A DNA stretch of 64,000 nucleotides from NCBI GenBank assembly GCA_904066235.2, contig CAJFCV020000002.1:5704001-5768000 (forward strand), given 5' to 3'. Of the stretch, positions 36,357 through 47,226 are shown piece by piece. The stretch is from Bursaphelenchus xylophilus (lineage: Eukaryota; Nematoda; Chromadorea; Rhabditida; Aphelenchoididae). The notes under the pieces are model-generated. The model did no database searches and was not told the origin of the DNA. It worked only from the letters and a program-made list of their open reading frames with translations. The translations under genes and the position numbers were made by a program. The stretch's first letter is position 1. Each line of letters starts with the position of its first letter.

Positions 36357-36680
36357 CACTTGTGAAATATTGAGTAATCGTCGCACTTGTTGAACTCTTA
36401 TAGCACAGTTGAACGTCAGTGCGAATTCTAAGGGGTTACCAGTAGTTAGTTTTGAGAATGATTTGGTTGGTGTGCAAAAACCTTCAGGGCGGAAAGGAAA
36501 GGCCATGTTTGCATTTTGCAATTACGGTGCTTTGAACGTTGATCAGCACCTCCAAACTTTTCCATTACATACATATAACAACAGTTCTACCAATTTTCAC
36601 AAATGGGTGATCTCTTTCGATGGCTTTCTTTACAGGTTAATTTCAAAGTAAATACTTCCGATTCTCTCACTTTCTGTTTA

Positions 36681-37713
36681 ACAAGGGATCGGCAAATAGT
36701 TGCAACCTTTAATCTTAACAAAACATATATCATTTGGAAGAGCGTAAAAGGTTGTGTATAAGGAAGAAAAAATTAGCTGCCTAATTTATGTTTGGACAAA
36801 GTTATGGCCAAAATACAGATTTTAGCCTAATTTCGCGCGTCACTTTATAAGCTCTTGGAGCCAACAGGGTTGCGTCCAATTGGCCGAGTGGTAGTGACTC
36901 CTACTTCCGGCGCAACAGGTCCTGGTTTCGAACCCGGGATCCGCAATTTTTTTGCATTTCGTATCTTATATGCCACAAAACCATGGTATGTTGATATTTT
37001 TAAACAATTTGTGTTCCTTCGCAAACAAAATTCATTTTTACGGGATTTCTCTGAATTTTTGGCTTTTTTTGAAACGACCACAAATTTGATGGTGATGAGA
37101 GTGGGGATACCACTATCATATAATTACAATTGTGTCATCCCAGTAGCCTGACCTATTATAATTATTGGACGTGAACTAAATTTACTAGGACCAGTAAATA
37201 CACATTTTTTTCGAAAAAATACGAAGAGAAAATTGTAAAATCGGGCAAAAGACTATAGCTGACACAGTGGACCAACCGTTGGTAGGGCTAGGACATAAAA
37301 ATTTTTAATTTTGAGATTTTAGTTTGTGAACGACCACAACGATCATATAAATGTATTTCCAAAGCTTTTAGCTCCAATTTTCTCATTAACCTGGTTTTAT
37401 TTACATTTTTTTGGAACATGCAGTAATGTCTAATAACTCATAACCGAGGATAGGTAAAGCCATAAAACGACCGTGATAGACGTTTTCAGATACTAGAAAA
37501 TCAATGGAGACGATTTCAAGCCGGCAGGATTACTGTAATATCAAAAACCGGCGTTTTGGCCGCATGTAACCACTTTAATAAAACGGACATAACTTTGTCC
37601 AAACATAAATTAGGCAGCTAATTTTTCTTGCGTTATGCGCTATTTTTAATGCTCTTTCAAACGATATATGTTTTGTTAAGATTAAAGCTTGCAACTATTT
37701 GCCGATCCCTTGT
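36681..37713. mobile_element. 1.0 kb element with long terminal inverted repeats
   Basis: The ends begin ACAAGGGATCGGCAAATAG and finish with the reverse complement CTATTTGCCGATCCCTTGT. Matching continues inward for about 150 bases, for example ATTAGCTGCCTAATTTATG on the left and CATAAATTAGGCAGCTAAT on the right. It has no coding capacity. A tRNA-like module (36870-36946) lies near the left arm. Target duplication was not resolved. Confidence 0.75.
36870..36946 (+). other. tRNA-like module inside the TIR element
   Basis: A 77-base segment with the dimensions of a tRNA. The ends TTGCG and CGCAA pair. TTGGCCGAGTGGTAGTGACT resembles a Ser/Leu-type A-box region. TCCTGG-TTTCGAA-CCCGGGA forms a six-pair T arm with a GGTTTCGAACC B box. 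The D and anticodon stems are poor and two acceptor pairs fail, so a functional tRNA is unlikely. It may be a relic or a Pol III promoter. Confidence 0.5.
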
Positions 37714-37776
37714 AAGTAGAGAACTCGGCAAGTACTAACTAGAGTGTACGACTTGACCACGTCTCTCCAAAGAAAC

Positions 37777-39190
37777 ATACTAGTCGCGGAAAAAAGTCCT
37801 TAGAATTTTCTGCGACTCTGCACTGTGCATTCACACGAAAACACATTTTGCACCGTGCATCCGGGCCGAAAAGTGCTTTTGCACAGTGCAATTTTGTTGT
37901 TTTTGCCTTATTGTCGCGCGCGATTCCCATTTTTCTCACAAGGGAATGGTCCCAACGATCCGTGGGATCCACAAATGAAACCTAGATATTCTGAAAGAGC
38001 AGGTAAAATTTAGTAGGAATCCGTTTTTTCTACTTGCCGAATAAGTCTGTGCGACGAGAAATGTCGTCGAAAAGATCCGACCAAAAAATCGAAAGAGAGA
38101 AAAGACGAACCGAAAGGCCTTCGAAGGCGTCACCAAATAGTCTAGTGGAAAAAGTTCCACCCACAAATCTTTTGGGGGAGGAAGTCTTTGGAGGTTCGAG
38201 TCCACCCGGAGCGGATATCTCCGGCTTGAACCTACGTGTTCATTACTGTATTCTACAGTTACTAGAAAAGATTTTTTTGTTTATTGACCTGTTTTGCAAG
38301 GTTTGTTGCAAAATTTTAAGAAAAGTTGACACTTCGGCAATATTTTTGATAAGCCCGATGTCGACATAGTGGTATTTTCAAGACACTTCTACTCGATTCT
38401 GGAAGGTTGTATAGGATCTTGCAGATCTTTTTCGGTTTCCCAAAAAGGATGTTGCCAAAATCTCACCTTTTCATAAAATTTTGCAAGAACAGTTGAAAAG
38501 AGAATTTTTGGGTCCTTGCATCAGCGTGTAGTAGACCCCGTGAATATTTACGAAAAAATCTATTTTGAGTTTTTTGGTTTAAAATGGCCGTGGACATGTG
38601 TTTAACAAATGCCCAAATTATTTTTGTCAAATTCTGCCCGGAAGGTATAAATTTGCATAAATTTGTCTTCTTTGGAACTTCGGACCTGGCGGCATCATAA
38701 AAAGAGGTAATGACCAGTGATTGCCAAGCCTTCGGATGAAAAAAATCTTGTAAAACGGGTTAAACAAAAAAATTTTTTTTGTATAACTGTAGAATACAGT
38801 AATGAACACGTAGGTTCAAATCCGGAGATGTCCGGCTCCGGGTGGACTCGAACCTCCAAGGCCTCCCTTCCCCAAAAGATTTGCGCGTGGAACTTTTTCC
38901 ACTAGACTACTTGATGACGCCCTCGAAGGCCTTTCGGTTCGTCTTTTCTCTCTTTCGATTTTTTGGTCGGATCTTTTCGACGACATTTCTCGTCGCACAG
39001 ACTTATTCGGCAAGTAGAAAAAACGGATTCCTACTAAATTTTACCTGCTCTTTCAGAATATCTAGGTTTCATTTGCGGATCCCACGGATCGTTGGGACCA
39101 TTCCCTTGTCAGCGACAAATCGACTTTTCGGGGTGCGACGAGATTTGGGGGCCGCGAAAAATTCTAAGGACTTTTTTCCGCGACTAGTAT
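37777..39190. repeat. 1.4 kb inverted repeat carrying a tRNA-like module in each arm
   Basis: The left arm is about 37777-38298 and the right arm about 38752-39190. They begin and end with ACTAGTCGCGGAAAAAAGTC and its complement. The arms match over most of their length, but the left has about 80 extra bases (37815-37900) of GCAC(T/C)GTGCA-containing sequence. The middle 450 bases are not symmetric. Paired reading frames (37936-38205 and 38842-39195; 38034-38369 and 38816-39013) are mirror copies, not genes. Each arm contains the A/B-box module listed separately. No transposase is present. Confidence 0.75.
38138..38215 (+). other. tRNA-like A/B-box module in left arm (mirror copy about 38830-38915)
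   Basis: TAGTCTAGTGGA (A-box-like) is followed by GGTTCGAGTCC (an exact match to the Pol III B-box consensus) about 55 bases later. The reverse complement recurs on the minus strand in the right arm. No convincing acceptor or anticodon stem forms. It is probably a tRNA-derived SINE-type head captured by the inverted repeat. Confidence 0.45.
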
Positions 39191-40819
39191 TTTAACTATT
39201 TTTTAACAACACATCCAAAAGATAAGAACCTCATAAAGACTTCTTATTTGATAACATTTGATTGTATCCCTGACAATGAGGCATTTAGACTATGGTTATA
39301 ATCTTTTAATGAGCCATGTTGTCTTTTAAGTTTCCTTTTCATAATCCTCCCAAATACTGCTGATAACAATGACTCCTTCGAGTTCTAAATATGTATTTGA
39401 ACTAGCTACTACTTGCACTTCTTGAACCCGTATTTTTATTGACAGAATCCGATCATTAAAAGTAATTGAATTTGCTTTCAAAAACTATGTAATGGACTCA
39501 TAAAATGTGACAAAAAGAATGTTTGGAAATAATCAGAAATCGTCGAAAATATGTACAGTAAGCGTAAATATGACATAAATAAATATTATCCTTTATTTTG
39601 AAAATTATTCGGGGAACGACCCTCCAAATGAACGGAAAATTCCCCTATGGTAGGCATCCATCAATTCGAGTAATAACAAGAAGAAATAGTAATAATACGC
39701 TTTTTCATCAACTCAGATCTTTTAAAATCATGTCATCTTTTGACTGCAATCTATATTCAAAGATCACGTTTTGTCAGTTGTAATCTAAAATAAAACAGTT
39801 ATTACTATTTTTTATGAATAATGAATGGTCGACGTTTAAGGCCATTTTATTGTAAAATCCAATCTTTAAAATCGAATTGTTCCCCCAAAAAATAAATTCC
39901 ATTTTCGGATCGCCTTAATGCTCTGAGGGGATCTTCCTGATGGGAAAATTCCCTGTAAAGCGAACTGGACGGCCTTTTGTTGGGGTTATTTGACAAACAC
40001 CCCCTAAATTCTACTATATGACTCTAATCGGACGGTGGAAACAACCAAAAAATACGTCGAATAGGGGCGGAGCCTGAATGAGATCACTTTTAAAGAACCA
40101 CCTCTGGAAAAAAGGAGCTAGCGACAGTTATCAAGGGCCCTTTTCCATCACAGATAAGGTCAGCGATGTTATTTATGGGAGTTCCGGACATTACTTTTGC
40201 CTTTATTTAGTAATTTACAGGGTCTTTCAAGAAACGTGAAGGAAAGTCGTGGATATAACTCCGGCGGAGGCGGCGCAAAGACTTCGTTTTTGGAATATGT
40301 ATTCAACTTTGCTTCACATTTCTGAAGAGTCCCTGTATACAGGCTGCATTACGTATTTTTATAAAATCGCCTTCATTATTACCCTTTTGTTTTCGTATTC
40401 AGTCAATATACTTCAACGGTAGTGTAAACGCTGTTTCGGAACGTTGGTTTTGTTCCCTGAAATTTGTGTTTGACATAATTTGAGTAAAATTTCGTTTATA
40501 ATAATAATTTATTTTCAGTGCACCGTGCACCTAGATTTATACTTTTAATCGTTTTAAAACGGTTTTTTGATTGATAGATTGTGATTTAATCCCGTTATCG
40601 TCCCCTGGGGTCATAAAAATACCTTAAATTCTCCAAGAGAGTAACTTTCCGAACAACAGTAGTTACAGTAACCCACACAAAGAGAGTCGAGTTTTTGGTA
40701 GAGTGCACGAGCACCGAGGGTAATCGCGACCTCCGACCTCTGCCTCCATCCTGTTCAGCGACCATGAAAGGCTTTTAAGGCTTGTGTATCCTGTTTTCTA
40801 TCACTTTGTATTGTTTTAG
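39191..40819. other. Intergenic stretch before the transporter gene
   Basis: AT-rich DNA. I found no supported gene. An acceptor TTGTTTTAG directly abuts the transporter ATG at 40820, so the region probably includes its promoter and outron. Confidence 0.35.
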
Positions 40820-43800
40820 ATGACCAAAAATAATAAAATCGCTCCGATGGAGCTGAAGCCGGAGAAGAAGGGGTTCTATCCGAACATGTACACGTCTACC
40901 GATACTATCCAGAGTAACTTTGATGTATCAACCGCAACTGTCGTCTCCTCAGAACCCCCAGAAAAACGAGCCGGAGGGCTGAGTGCAAAATCAACGTTGA
41001 TCAATTTCGTTAAGGTAAATATTTTGAGTGCAGATTTATGATCAACAAACACGCGAGGATATTTCTGTTGCGCAACCATTACTGGATCCTTTTGAAATCA
41101 TTTACAATTTTAAATGGTTCCTATTAATAGAAAGTTAAGTAAATAACCCATTTCAGGGAATGATCGGGCCTGGATGTCTCAGTCTTCCCATCGCATTTCA
41201 TCAAGCTGGTCTTTGGGTAAGTCCAAGAAGTAAAACAAGTTCTATTTAAATTGTGCCTATAATAAAAATTTATAATTCCGATTACTTTTTTCAGACAGCC
41301 TTAATTCTGATTTTTGCCTTTGGATTTCTCAACAACTATTGCATGTTACAACTAGTCGAATGCTCTCAAAAACTTTCCAAGAAGTAAGCCTTACAGCATT
41401 AATGTCGTGATTTAAATAATCAACAAATATTTATGCTAACCTAGCAAAAGCTGCATTTTTTTAGACGAGGAAAGGTTCTGGATTACGGAGGAGTCTCCTA
41501 TCACGCTTGTTCTCACAGTTTTCCCTTCATCCGGCCTTATAACAATGTCTTTAGGTAAGGAAAACAAGCCCTTTGGCAACTACTCTTCAGAAATATAACC
41601 AACGGAGTCATAATTTTATTACAACTCGGAATCTGCAGTGTATTTTATGTCTTCGTCGCATCTCACGTGAAAGAGGTAAACGATTTAATCAATCGGAACT
41701 TTCGCCTATCATTTATTTACATCATTTTTATCGAGTTTTTACAAATACTTGGAATCTGTTCCTTCGATGATTTCCGCGTTTCAATATTGAAAGATTTTTG
41801 TCACAGCGCAGAATTCATAATCTGCGTCCCACAAACTCTCATGCACGGTGCAAGAAAGCATAAGTTCTTGTTTTTTGCACAGTGCGAAGAAAAAAGCGCA
41901 ATAAACTCGCGCAGTAAAAATCATCAAAAAAGTTTCGTGTTTCGTGCACGACAGTTTCGCGCGTTATCGGTTTTAGTGCCGCAAAACTGTGCGCACAAAA
42001 AATGCCAAATGTGGGGCGAAAGTGAATCGCACTGTGGAAACATTTATGAAAGATGGCAGAGGTAAAATGGGAGGGAATTAAGTGCAATAAAACACAACAA
42101 TAAGAAAAAAATAAGCTAATAAATTTTTAGCTGTTTGATGACAACAGCGACATTCGACTCAGCCCGACCATCTGGTCGTTACTGGTCCTCTTCCCCATGA
42201 TTATTGTAAATCTCCTGAGGACATTAAAGATGATTGCGATTTTAAGTGTGGTCGGGAACATCTGTATGATCTCTTGTCTGATATTCATTATGCAGGTCAG
42301 TTGCAATCCCACTAACATCAACCATCAATTAGTAATCACAACTTAACTTTGAAATTTCAGTATCTGGTCAGAAAGCCTTTAATGATTACCGAATTGCCTG
42401 GAATTACCAACTTTGATGGGATTTTGATGGCATGTGGATCTATCTTATATTCATTTGAAGGTCAAGCGATGGTAAGTCCAGCTGAATTTTTAAAATATAT
42501 TTGCAGGTACTCCCCATGGAGAACAAACTGAAGAGGCCGGCCTCCATGATCGGGCCTTTTGGCGTTCTCTCGGTAGGAATGACTATTGTCACCTTTGTGT
42601 ATGCTGCTTGTGGGTTCTTTGGTTATGCCGTTTACGGGAACAATGTCCAAGGAAGTATTACTCTGAATCTCCCCAACGAGACTGCTTTTACGGGAGTCAA
42701 GGCACTTCTCATCTTTGTCATATATTCAGGCTTTGTGATCCAGCAATATGTGATTGTAGACATGGTGTGGCCTCGGTTAAAGAAGGTCATTCATCTCGAT
42801 CATCTCAGTTATTGGCCCGACTTCTTGTGTGAGGCCATCTTTAGGACACTTCTGGTACTCATTGAGTGTAAGTTTGTGGCCATAGAGTTCCAGGCAGTTT
42901 GGGTTAACGATATATTTTTATATGACATATAAAAATATATCGTACATTGTAATCAATCGAGCTGATTTCGAAAATCACATGCATTTTTTGAAATTTAAAT
43001 TTTATTTTACAGAGAAATGGAAAATGTAATTTTTTCTAAAAATATAAAGATGGTGACATACAAATCAAATCGGGTTTCGTGGCCAGAAACCGCCATTTCT
43101 TGTCTGTTAGGCTTCTAGACCAGAAATGTGTAATTCTTGTCTGAAATTGCGTAACATTGCGCAATATTGCGCAAATTTCTGCTCTCTCCCCGTGAAGATT
43201 TTTTTCTTTTTTTCTCTGCTCAGACAAGAATTGCGCATTTCTTGCCTAGAGGCCTAACAGACAAGAAATGGCGGTTTCCGGCAACGAAACCCGATTTGAT
43301 TTGTATGTCGCCATCCTTATGTATATTGTATTTTCTGGCCAGAAATTTCTGGGGTTTCAATCATACTGATTATGAAATCATGATTATTTTTTTTTCTGAT
43401 TTTACAACCATCCAAAAAAGTTCTTCCATTACTTTTAGAAAAAATGAAAATTACATTTTTACATTACTCTGTAAAATAGAAATGTGAGTATCAGAAAATA
43501 TGGATACGATTTGCAAAATCGACACCATGGAATACCCATAAATACACTGCTTTCAAAAAAATATTGCTTAAGAAAAAAGTATAGAGCAGAAAAAATAAAC
43601 ATAATGATCGAAATCAGCACCGTCGATTATATGTGAAAATGTATTGTAGACCCAACGTGTCGTTGACCTGAACTGTCGCGAGCTGTCCCTGATACGAAAG
43701 CCGTAGCGCCCCATGTTTCAGTCTAATTTCTTCTCTTTCTACCACATTAGTCATTATGTATCTTAATTTTAGTTGTAATGGCGATAGCTGTTCCCAAATT

Positions 43801-44044
43801 GGAAGATATAATTCCCTTGGTTGGAGCGACGGCTGGGATGTTACTGGCGTTCGTATTCCCCGCCATTATCGACACTCTGACATTCGGGCCGGAACTGGTA
43901 GAAAGTGTCCGGAAAGACCCTTCCCAGCGACCTCAACTCTACCTCCGATTCGCTCGGAATGGTGCGCTGGTTCTGCTAGGAATCTTCGGCCTGATAGCCG
44001 GCTTCCAGTCCAATATTCGCGGCCTTCTCGCCTCCAAAGAATAA
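40820..44044 (+). CDS. SLC36-like (proton-coupled) amino-acid transporter
   Basis: Multi-pass membrane transporter of the AAAP/SLC36 (PAT) family. The ATG at 40820 (MTKNNKIAPMELK) starts a cytosolic N-terminus. The first helix then carries the family signature spread over exons: STLINFVK|GMIGPGCLSLPIAFHQAG, the typical N..KGxxGxGxLxLPxAF. Later exons give LRTLKMIAILSVVGNICM, FDGILMACGSILYSFEGQAMVLPMENKL, TIVTFVYAACGFFGYAVYG and LIFVIYSGFVIQQYVIV. The final exon gives FVMAIAVPKLEDIIPLVGA...GLLASKE, stop 44042-44044. About ten helices are expected. Introns at about 41.7-42.1 and 42.87-43.77 kb are enlarged, and the second holds an inverted repeat and a palindrome. Substrate is probably small neutral amino acids, by family only. 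Confidence 0.85.
42907..42943. repeat. 37-base near-perfect palindrome in transporter intron
   Basis: CGATATATTTTTATATG and its exact reverse complement flank a single A, and one further pair extends it. It lies about 40 bases inside the large last intron of the transporter gene. Confidence 0.8.
43001..43482. repeat. Foldback repeat in last transporter intron
   Basis: TTTATTTTACAGAG near 43001 pairs with CTCTGTAAAATAG near 43468. A stronger inner inverted pair runs from 43049 to 43145 and from 43220 to 43318 (for example CATTTCTTGTCTGTTAGGC and GCCTAACAGACAAGAAATG). Mirror reading frames on both strands come from this symmetry. No coding function is seen. Confidence 0.7.
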
Positions 44045-44985
44045 ATAATTTATTCCTAATTTTCTGCAATATTAGTCGGAAAAAAGAGACCGCTGAATGG
44101 AGAAAAACTGCAATTATATAGAAGAATAAATCCAAAACAAGTAATAAATATAAAACCATCTCAAGACATGGAATCAACACGAATAAATTTGCAAATTTGA
44201 CTGGAAATAGTCGAAAAAAAGTCCCCCATTCTACGGTCTCTCACCTCCCAAAAAGATTAGTCTTGCAGAAAACAGCGACGTCATGAGCTTTAATCAAATT
44301 GTTGAGTGTTGTTAAATAAAACATTTACAGGATTAGAGATATTCTCGGGTTTCTTTGGTGTCGCATTTTGTTCTCTCGATGTCCCCCACTCTTTTTCCCC
44401 GGCTCCCCGATGCAGTTTGCAAGTCTCGCACTGTCCAACTGCCGTTTTTTGCAGAAAAAAGCAAGGGGGGAGGACAGAGTCTCTCTCTTTTAAACTCTTC
44501 TCTTTACATTATCTTTGGAAGTACGTCAAAAAGATGCTGGTTAGGTGCTAATTTCGGGCGAACCAGTACTTTCTGACCTCCATTAATGTTTTCGCCCATC
44601 GTGTCGCCGATTTTTTTACATTCCGAACATAATTAATTGCGCAATAGCTACGCTGTTCGGGTTACGTAATCGCCGCAACAAGTCCAAAGTTATGGCAAAA
44701 TTGTGGCCCAATTTCGGAGACTAATGAAAACCGCCGAAGTCCAACGGAAACTGTCCTTGGAGGATCAAAAGTAAGTAATTTAACACTAAAAAGTGAGTAA
44801 TTTGACGTTGAAATAAATGGCCTCGACGGAATTTCTCGAAAATAGACCGTTTATACTATTATCTTATGTGACATAATAACAAGTAATGACACTATTAAAG
44901 TAGTTGAACACGATTTATTAATTCGAGAACTGTTTTTTAAAGCAAGAATTGTTCCAGAAGACTCTTTCAACGCCCAGTTCCCCCT
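44045..44985. other. Interval between transporter and the next gene
   Basis: Contains the transporter 3' flank and probably the promoter and first exon(s) of the gene read from 44986. A candidate first exon at about 44724 (MKTAEVQRKLSLEDQK with a GTAAGT donor) does not join in phase to the next clear exon, so I do not include it. Confidence 0.35.
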
Positions 44986-47226
44986 TTGCCCCCAGGATGT
45001 CGAGATCCTCGGCCGAAATTCAAAGAGCCAGTGGCCAATCAAGAGTTCGATCAGCCCCAATTATGGCCTCAAGTGATGCCCACCTTTATGAGGGACTTCC
45101 TTATGTCCAAGAAACCCCTTGAAGCAGATGCTTATGTTGCCTGCAAGAACGGATATGTCTGGGCTGTCGCTTTATCCGATATCGCAAAAGTGGAGAAACT
45201 GTTTGTAAGCATTTTCTGGGTTGTGAATAGTTAATCTTTCAGTTCCTCAACAACAAGTGGAAGACGAAACTACAGGCCTATTTCTGGACCCTTCTACTCC
45301 ATGTGCAATTTTGCCGTAAGTGTATTTACAAAAACAGAAAACCTTATTTTCAGAAGACCTAGATAGAAGTCATGGATTCCGTTATCGACTGAACCGAGCT
45401 ACTAAAGCGCTGATTCAGGTGAAGATTGACGCTTTCGAATGTCGTAAGTACAAAACACATACAAGTACTCGCTTTTGAAGGGTATCGTAATTCGTTATTT
45501 TTAATTATAGCCTTGGAGAAACTCCTGATATTTGGAGATGACTACTTCCAATTAATATATAAATACAGCGAAATGAATGGCCTTAGGCAGATGAGACTCA
45601 TCAAACGAAATGTTAACAGCATAAGAATCGGTCAGTTGGGCCAATCTTTGGACTCGCTCGTCAAACAATGGCCCTCTAACTACGAGGTCTTGTACTCAAG
45701 TAAGCCATCAAATTTGCAAAAAACAAGTTTCTTTGTCATTCTCACATACTCTAATACTCAAAGATGGTCACCACAGTAAATAATATCCCATTAAGCCCTT
45801 ATGACGTATTTCAGAGATCCAGGACATTACCCTGGGGCTATGTTTCATGAAACAAGAGGCGCAACCTCTTCTCAACTGGATTATTCAACGGAATATCCCC
45901 ACAATTCGAAGGCTAAACATCCCGTTGAGGGATCCGAGGTGGGAAATCTTCAAAAAACTTGATTTGGAATGGTGTCGAGGAGTAATCGACAGGAGATCGG
46001 ACAAGAACTGCACCAAGATACTCAAACTGTGCACCGAAACGCTATGCTTGGAGTTCTACGGGGAATTTAAGCTGAGTATATTTGAAGAATTCCTAAAGTA
46101 AGAAAACTGTATCAAAGATACAACATTTATAGTTACAAAAGATCATTCCACAGCAGAATTCGGGTAATCGAATTCGTTTGGCATGGATTTGGAAGCGATT
46201 ATATGAGATTGCTGGAACGATTGACCCGCTTGGTACTGCTGGTCAAGAAACATGGACCAAATATTCGTGTTCTGACATTCCGAGAAGGGCGGTCAATTAA
46301 CATCGACCCCGGGGACAAGCAGTCCAACAATGTATGGAGTCGCGTTTTCCATTTCCGAAGGAAAATTAGAGAACAATTGGCCGAGAACTGGGACCAAAAG
46401 ATCGGAAATCTCAGCTTTCGCGTGGTATTTAAACTGAGCTTCCACAGTTTTCAGAAGGTGAGTCGGATCTTAAATTACTTTAGACATATTCCTTTTAGTC
46501 TTGGCTAGGATGCGCAGAATTCGAAATCCAGCAAAACAGAATGTCCTTCCACTTTAACAACAACAACGGTGGCCGGAGAGAATGCATCGATCAACACCGC
46601 AATTTCTTTAATCTACCGGATCAGCAATTCAAAAACAGAGTTCTTAGGGAAATCTCGGTTAGACTGCCAAACAAACAATACTATTTTGTTGGTCCAACAA
46701 AGGGAAAGAAGTATCACTTATACGAGTCTCCGACGAAAAAGGAGAATCTGTACTTCCTTCATTTGGACTTGGAAGAATTCAACAGAAAGTACAAGGCCAA
46801 GGTGAGAATTTAAAATAGTAAAGACTTCTTATCCTACTTTGTTCTAATTTCTCGTTTCAGGATACCGCTCGCATATATTCCCTGGAAGACCGAACCCTAA
46901 TCCGACCATCTGATATTGACTATCGCAAAGAGTTAGAACGTCTGAAGAACCGTCTTGAAGTTATCAGCTATCGCCGAGCATCTCGCCGAGATGCCCATAC
47001 CTTCAGAAACGCTCAAATACCTCGCCGCATCTACACAAACCATAATATTATTCGTAAATTCAGGGTCTGGCAGAGCCCGAGTCTGCCCGCGGATCTCAAG
47101 AAGCCCATTTCAGATCAATCTCAGCCCTCGTCCTTCAGTTTCAAGTGTTTTAAAAAACCGAAACAAAAAAGAATTCCGCATAAGAAAATCTCACTGCCAT
47201 TGGAGAAAACACATGTGATTATGTAG
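44986..47226 (+). CDS. Unrecognised multi-exon protein
   Basis: Exons joined by short introns encode about 550 residues with ordinary globular composition. In order: GCRDPRPKFKEPVANQEFDQ, FMRDFLMSKKPLEADAYVAC, LNNKWKTKLQAYFWTLL, YFQLIYKYSEMNGLRQMRLI, LLNWIIQRNIPTIRRLNIPL, VIEFVWHGFGSDYMRLLERL, LVLLVKKHGPNIRVLTFREG and KSWLGCAEFEIQQNRMSFHF. A basic tail (KPKQKRIPHKKISLPLEKT) ends HVIM with stop TAG at 47224-47226. Phase holds at the junctions checked (for example KYKAK|DTARIYSL). The true start is uncertain. I see no signal peptide, membrane helix or known catalytic motif. The leading 'PTFMRDFLMSKK' and alternating charged/hydrophobic blocks vaguely recall fast-evolving nematode F-box-associated proteins, but there is no F-box, so I assign no function. 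Confidence 0.6.

Noticed and set aside
36870..36946. A functional tRNA gene
   Set aside because: Size and T arm fit, but the D and anticodon stems fail and two acceptor pairs are lost, so it is listed only as tRNA-like.
37936..39195. Frames of 89 to 117 codons on both strands in the 1.4 kb repeat
   Set aside because: They are symmetric copies from the inverted repeat. The frames run through the tRNA-like boxes and differ between arms.
44724..44769. MKTAEVQRKLSLEDQK as first exon of the gene at 44986
   Set aside because: It leaves phase 2 at its donor, but the next clear exon needs phase 1. The joins I tried run into a stop.
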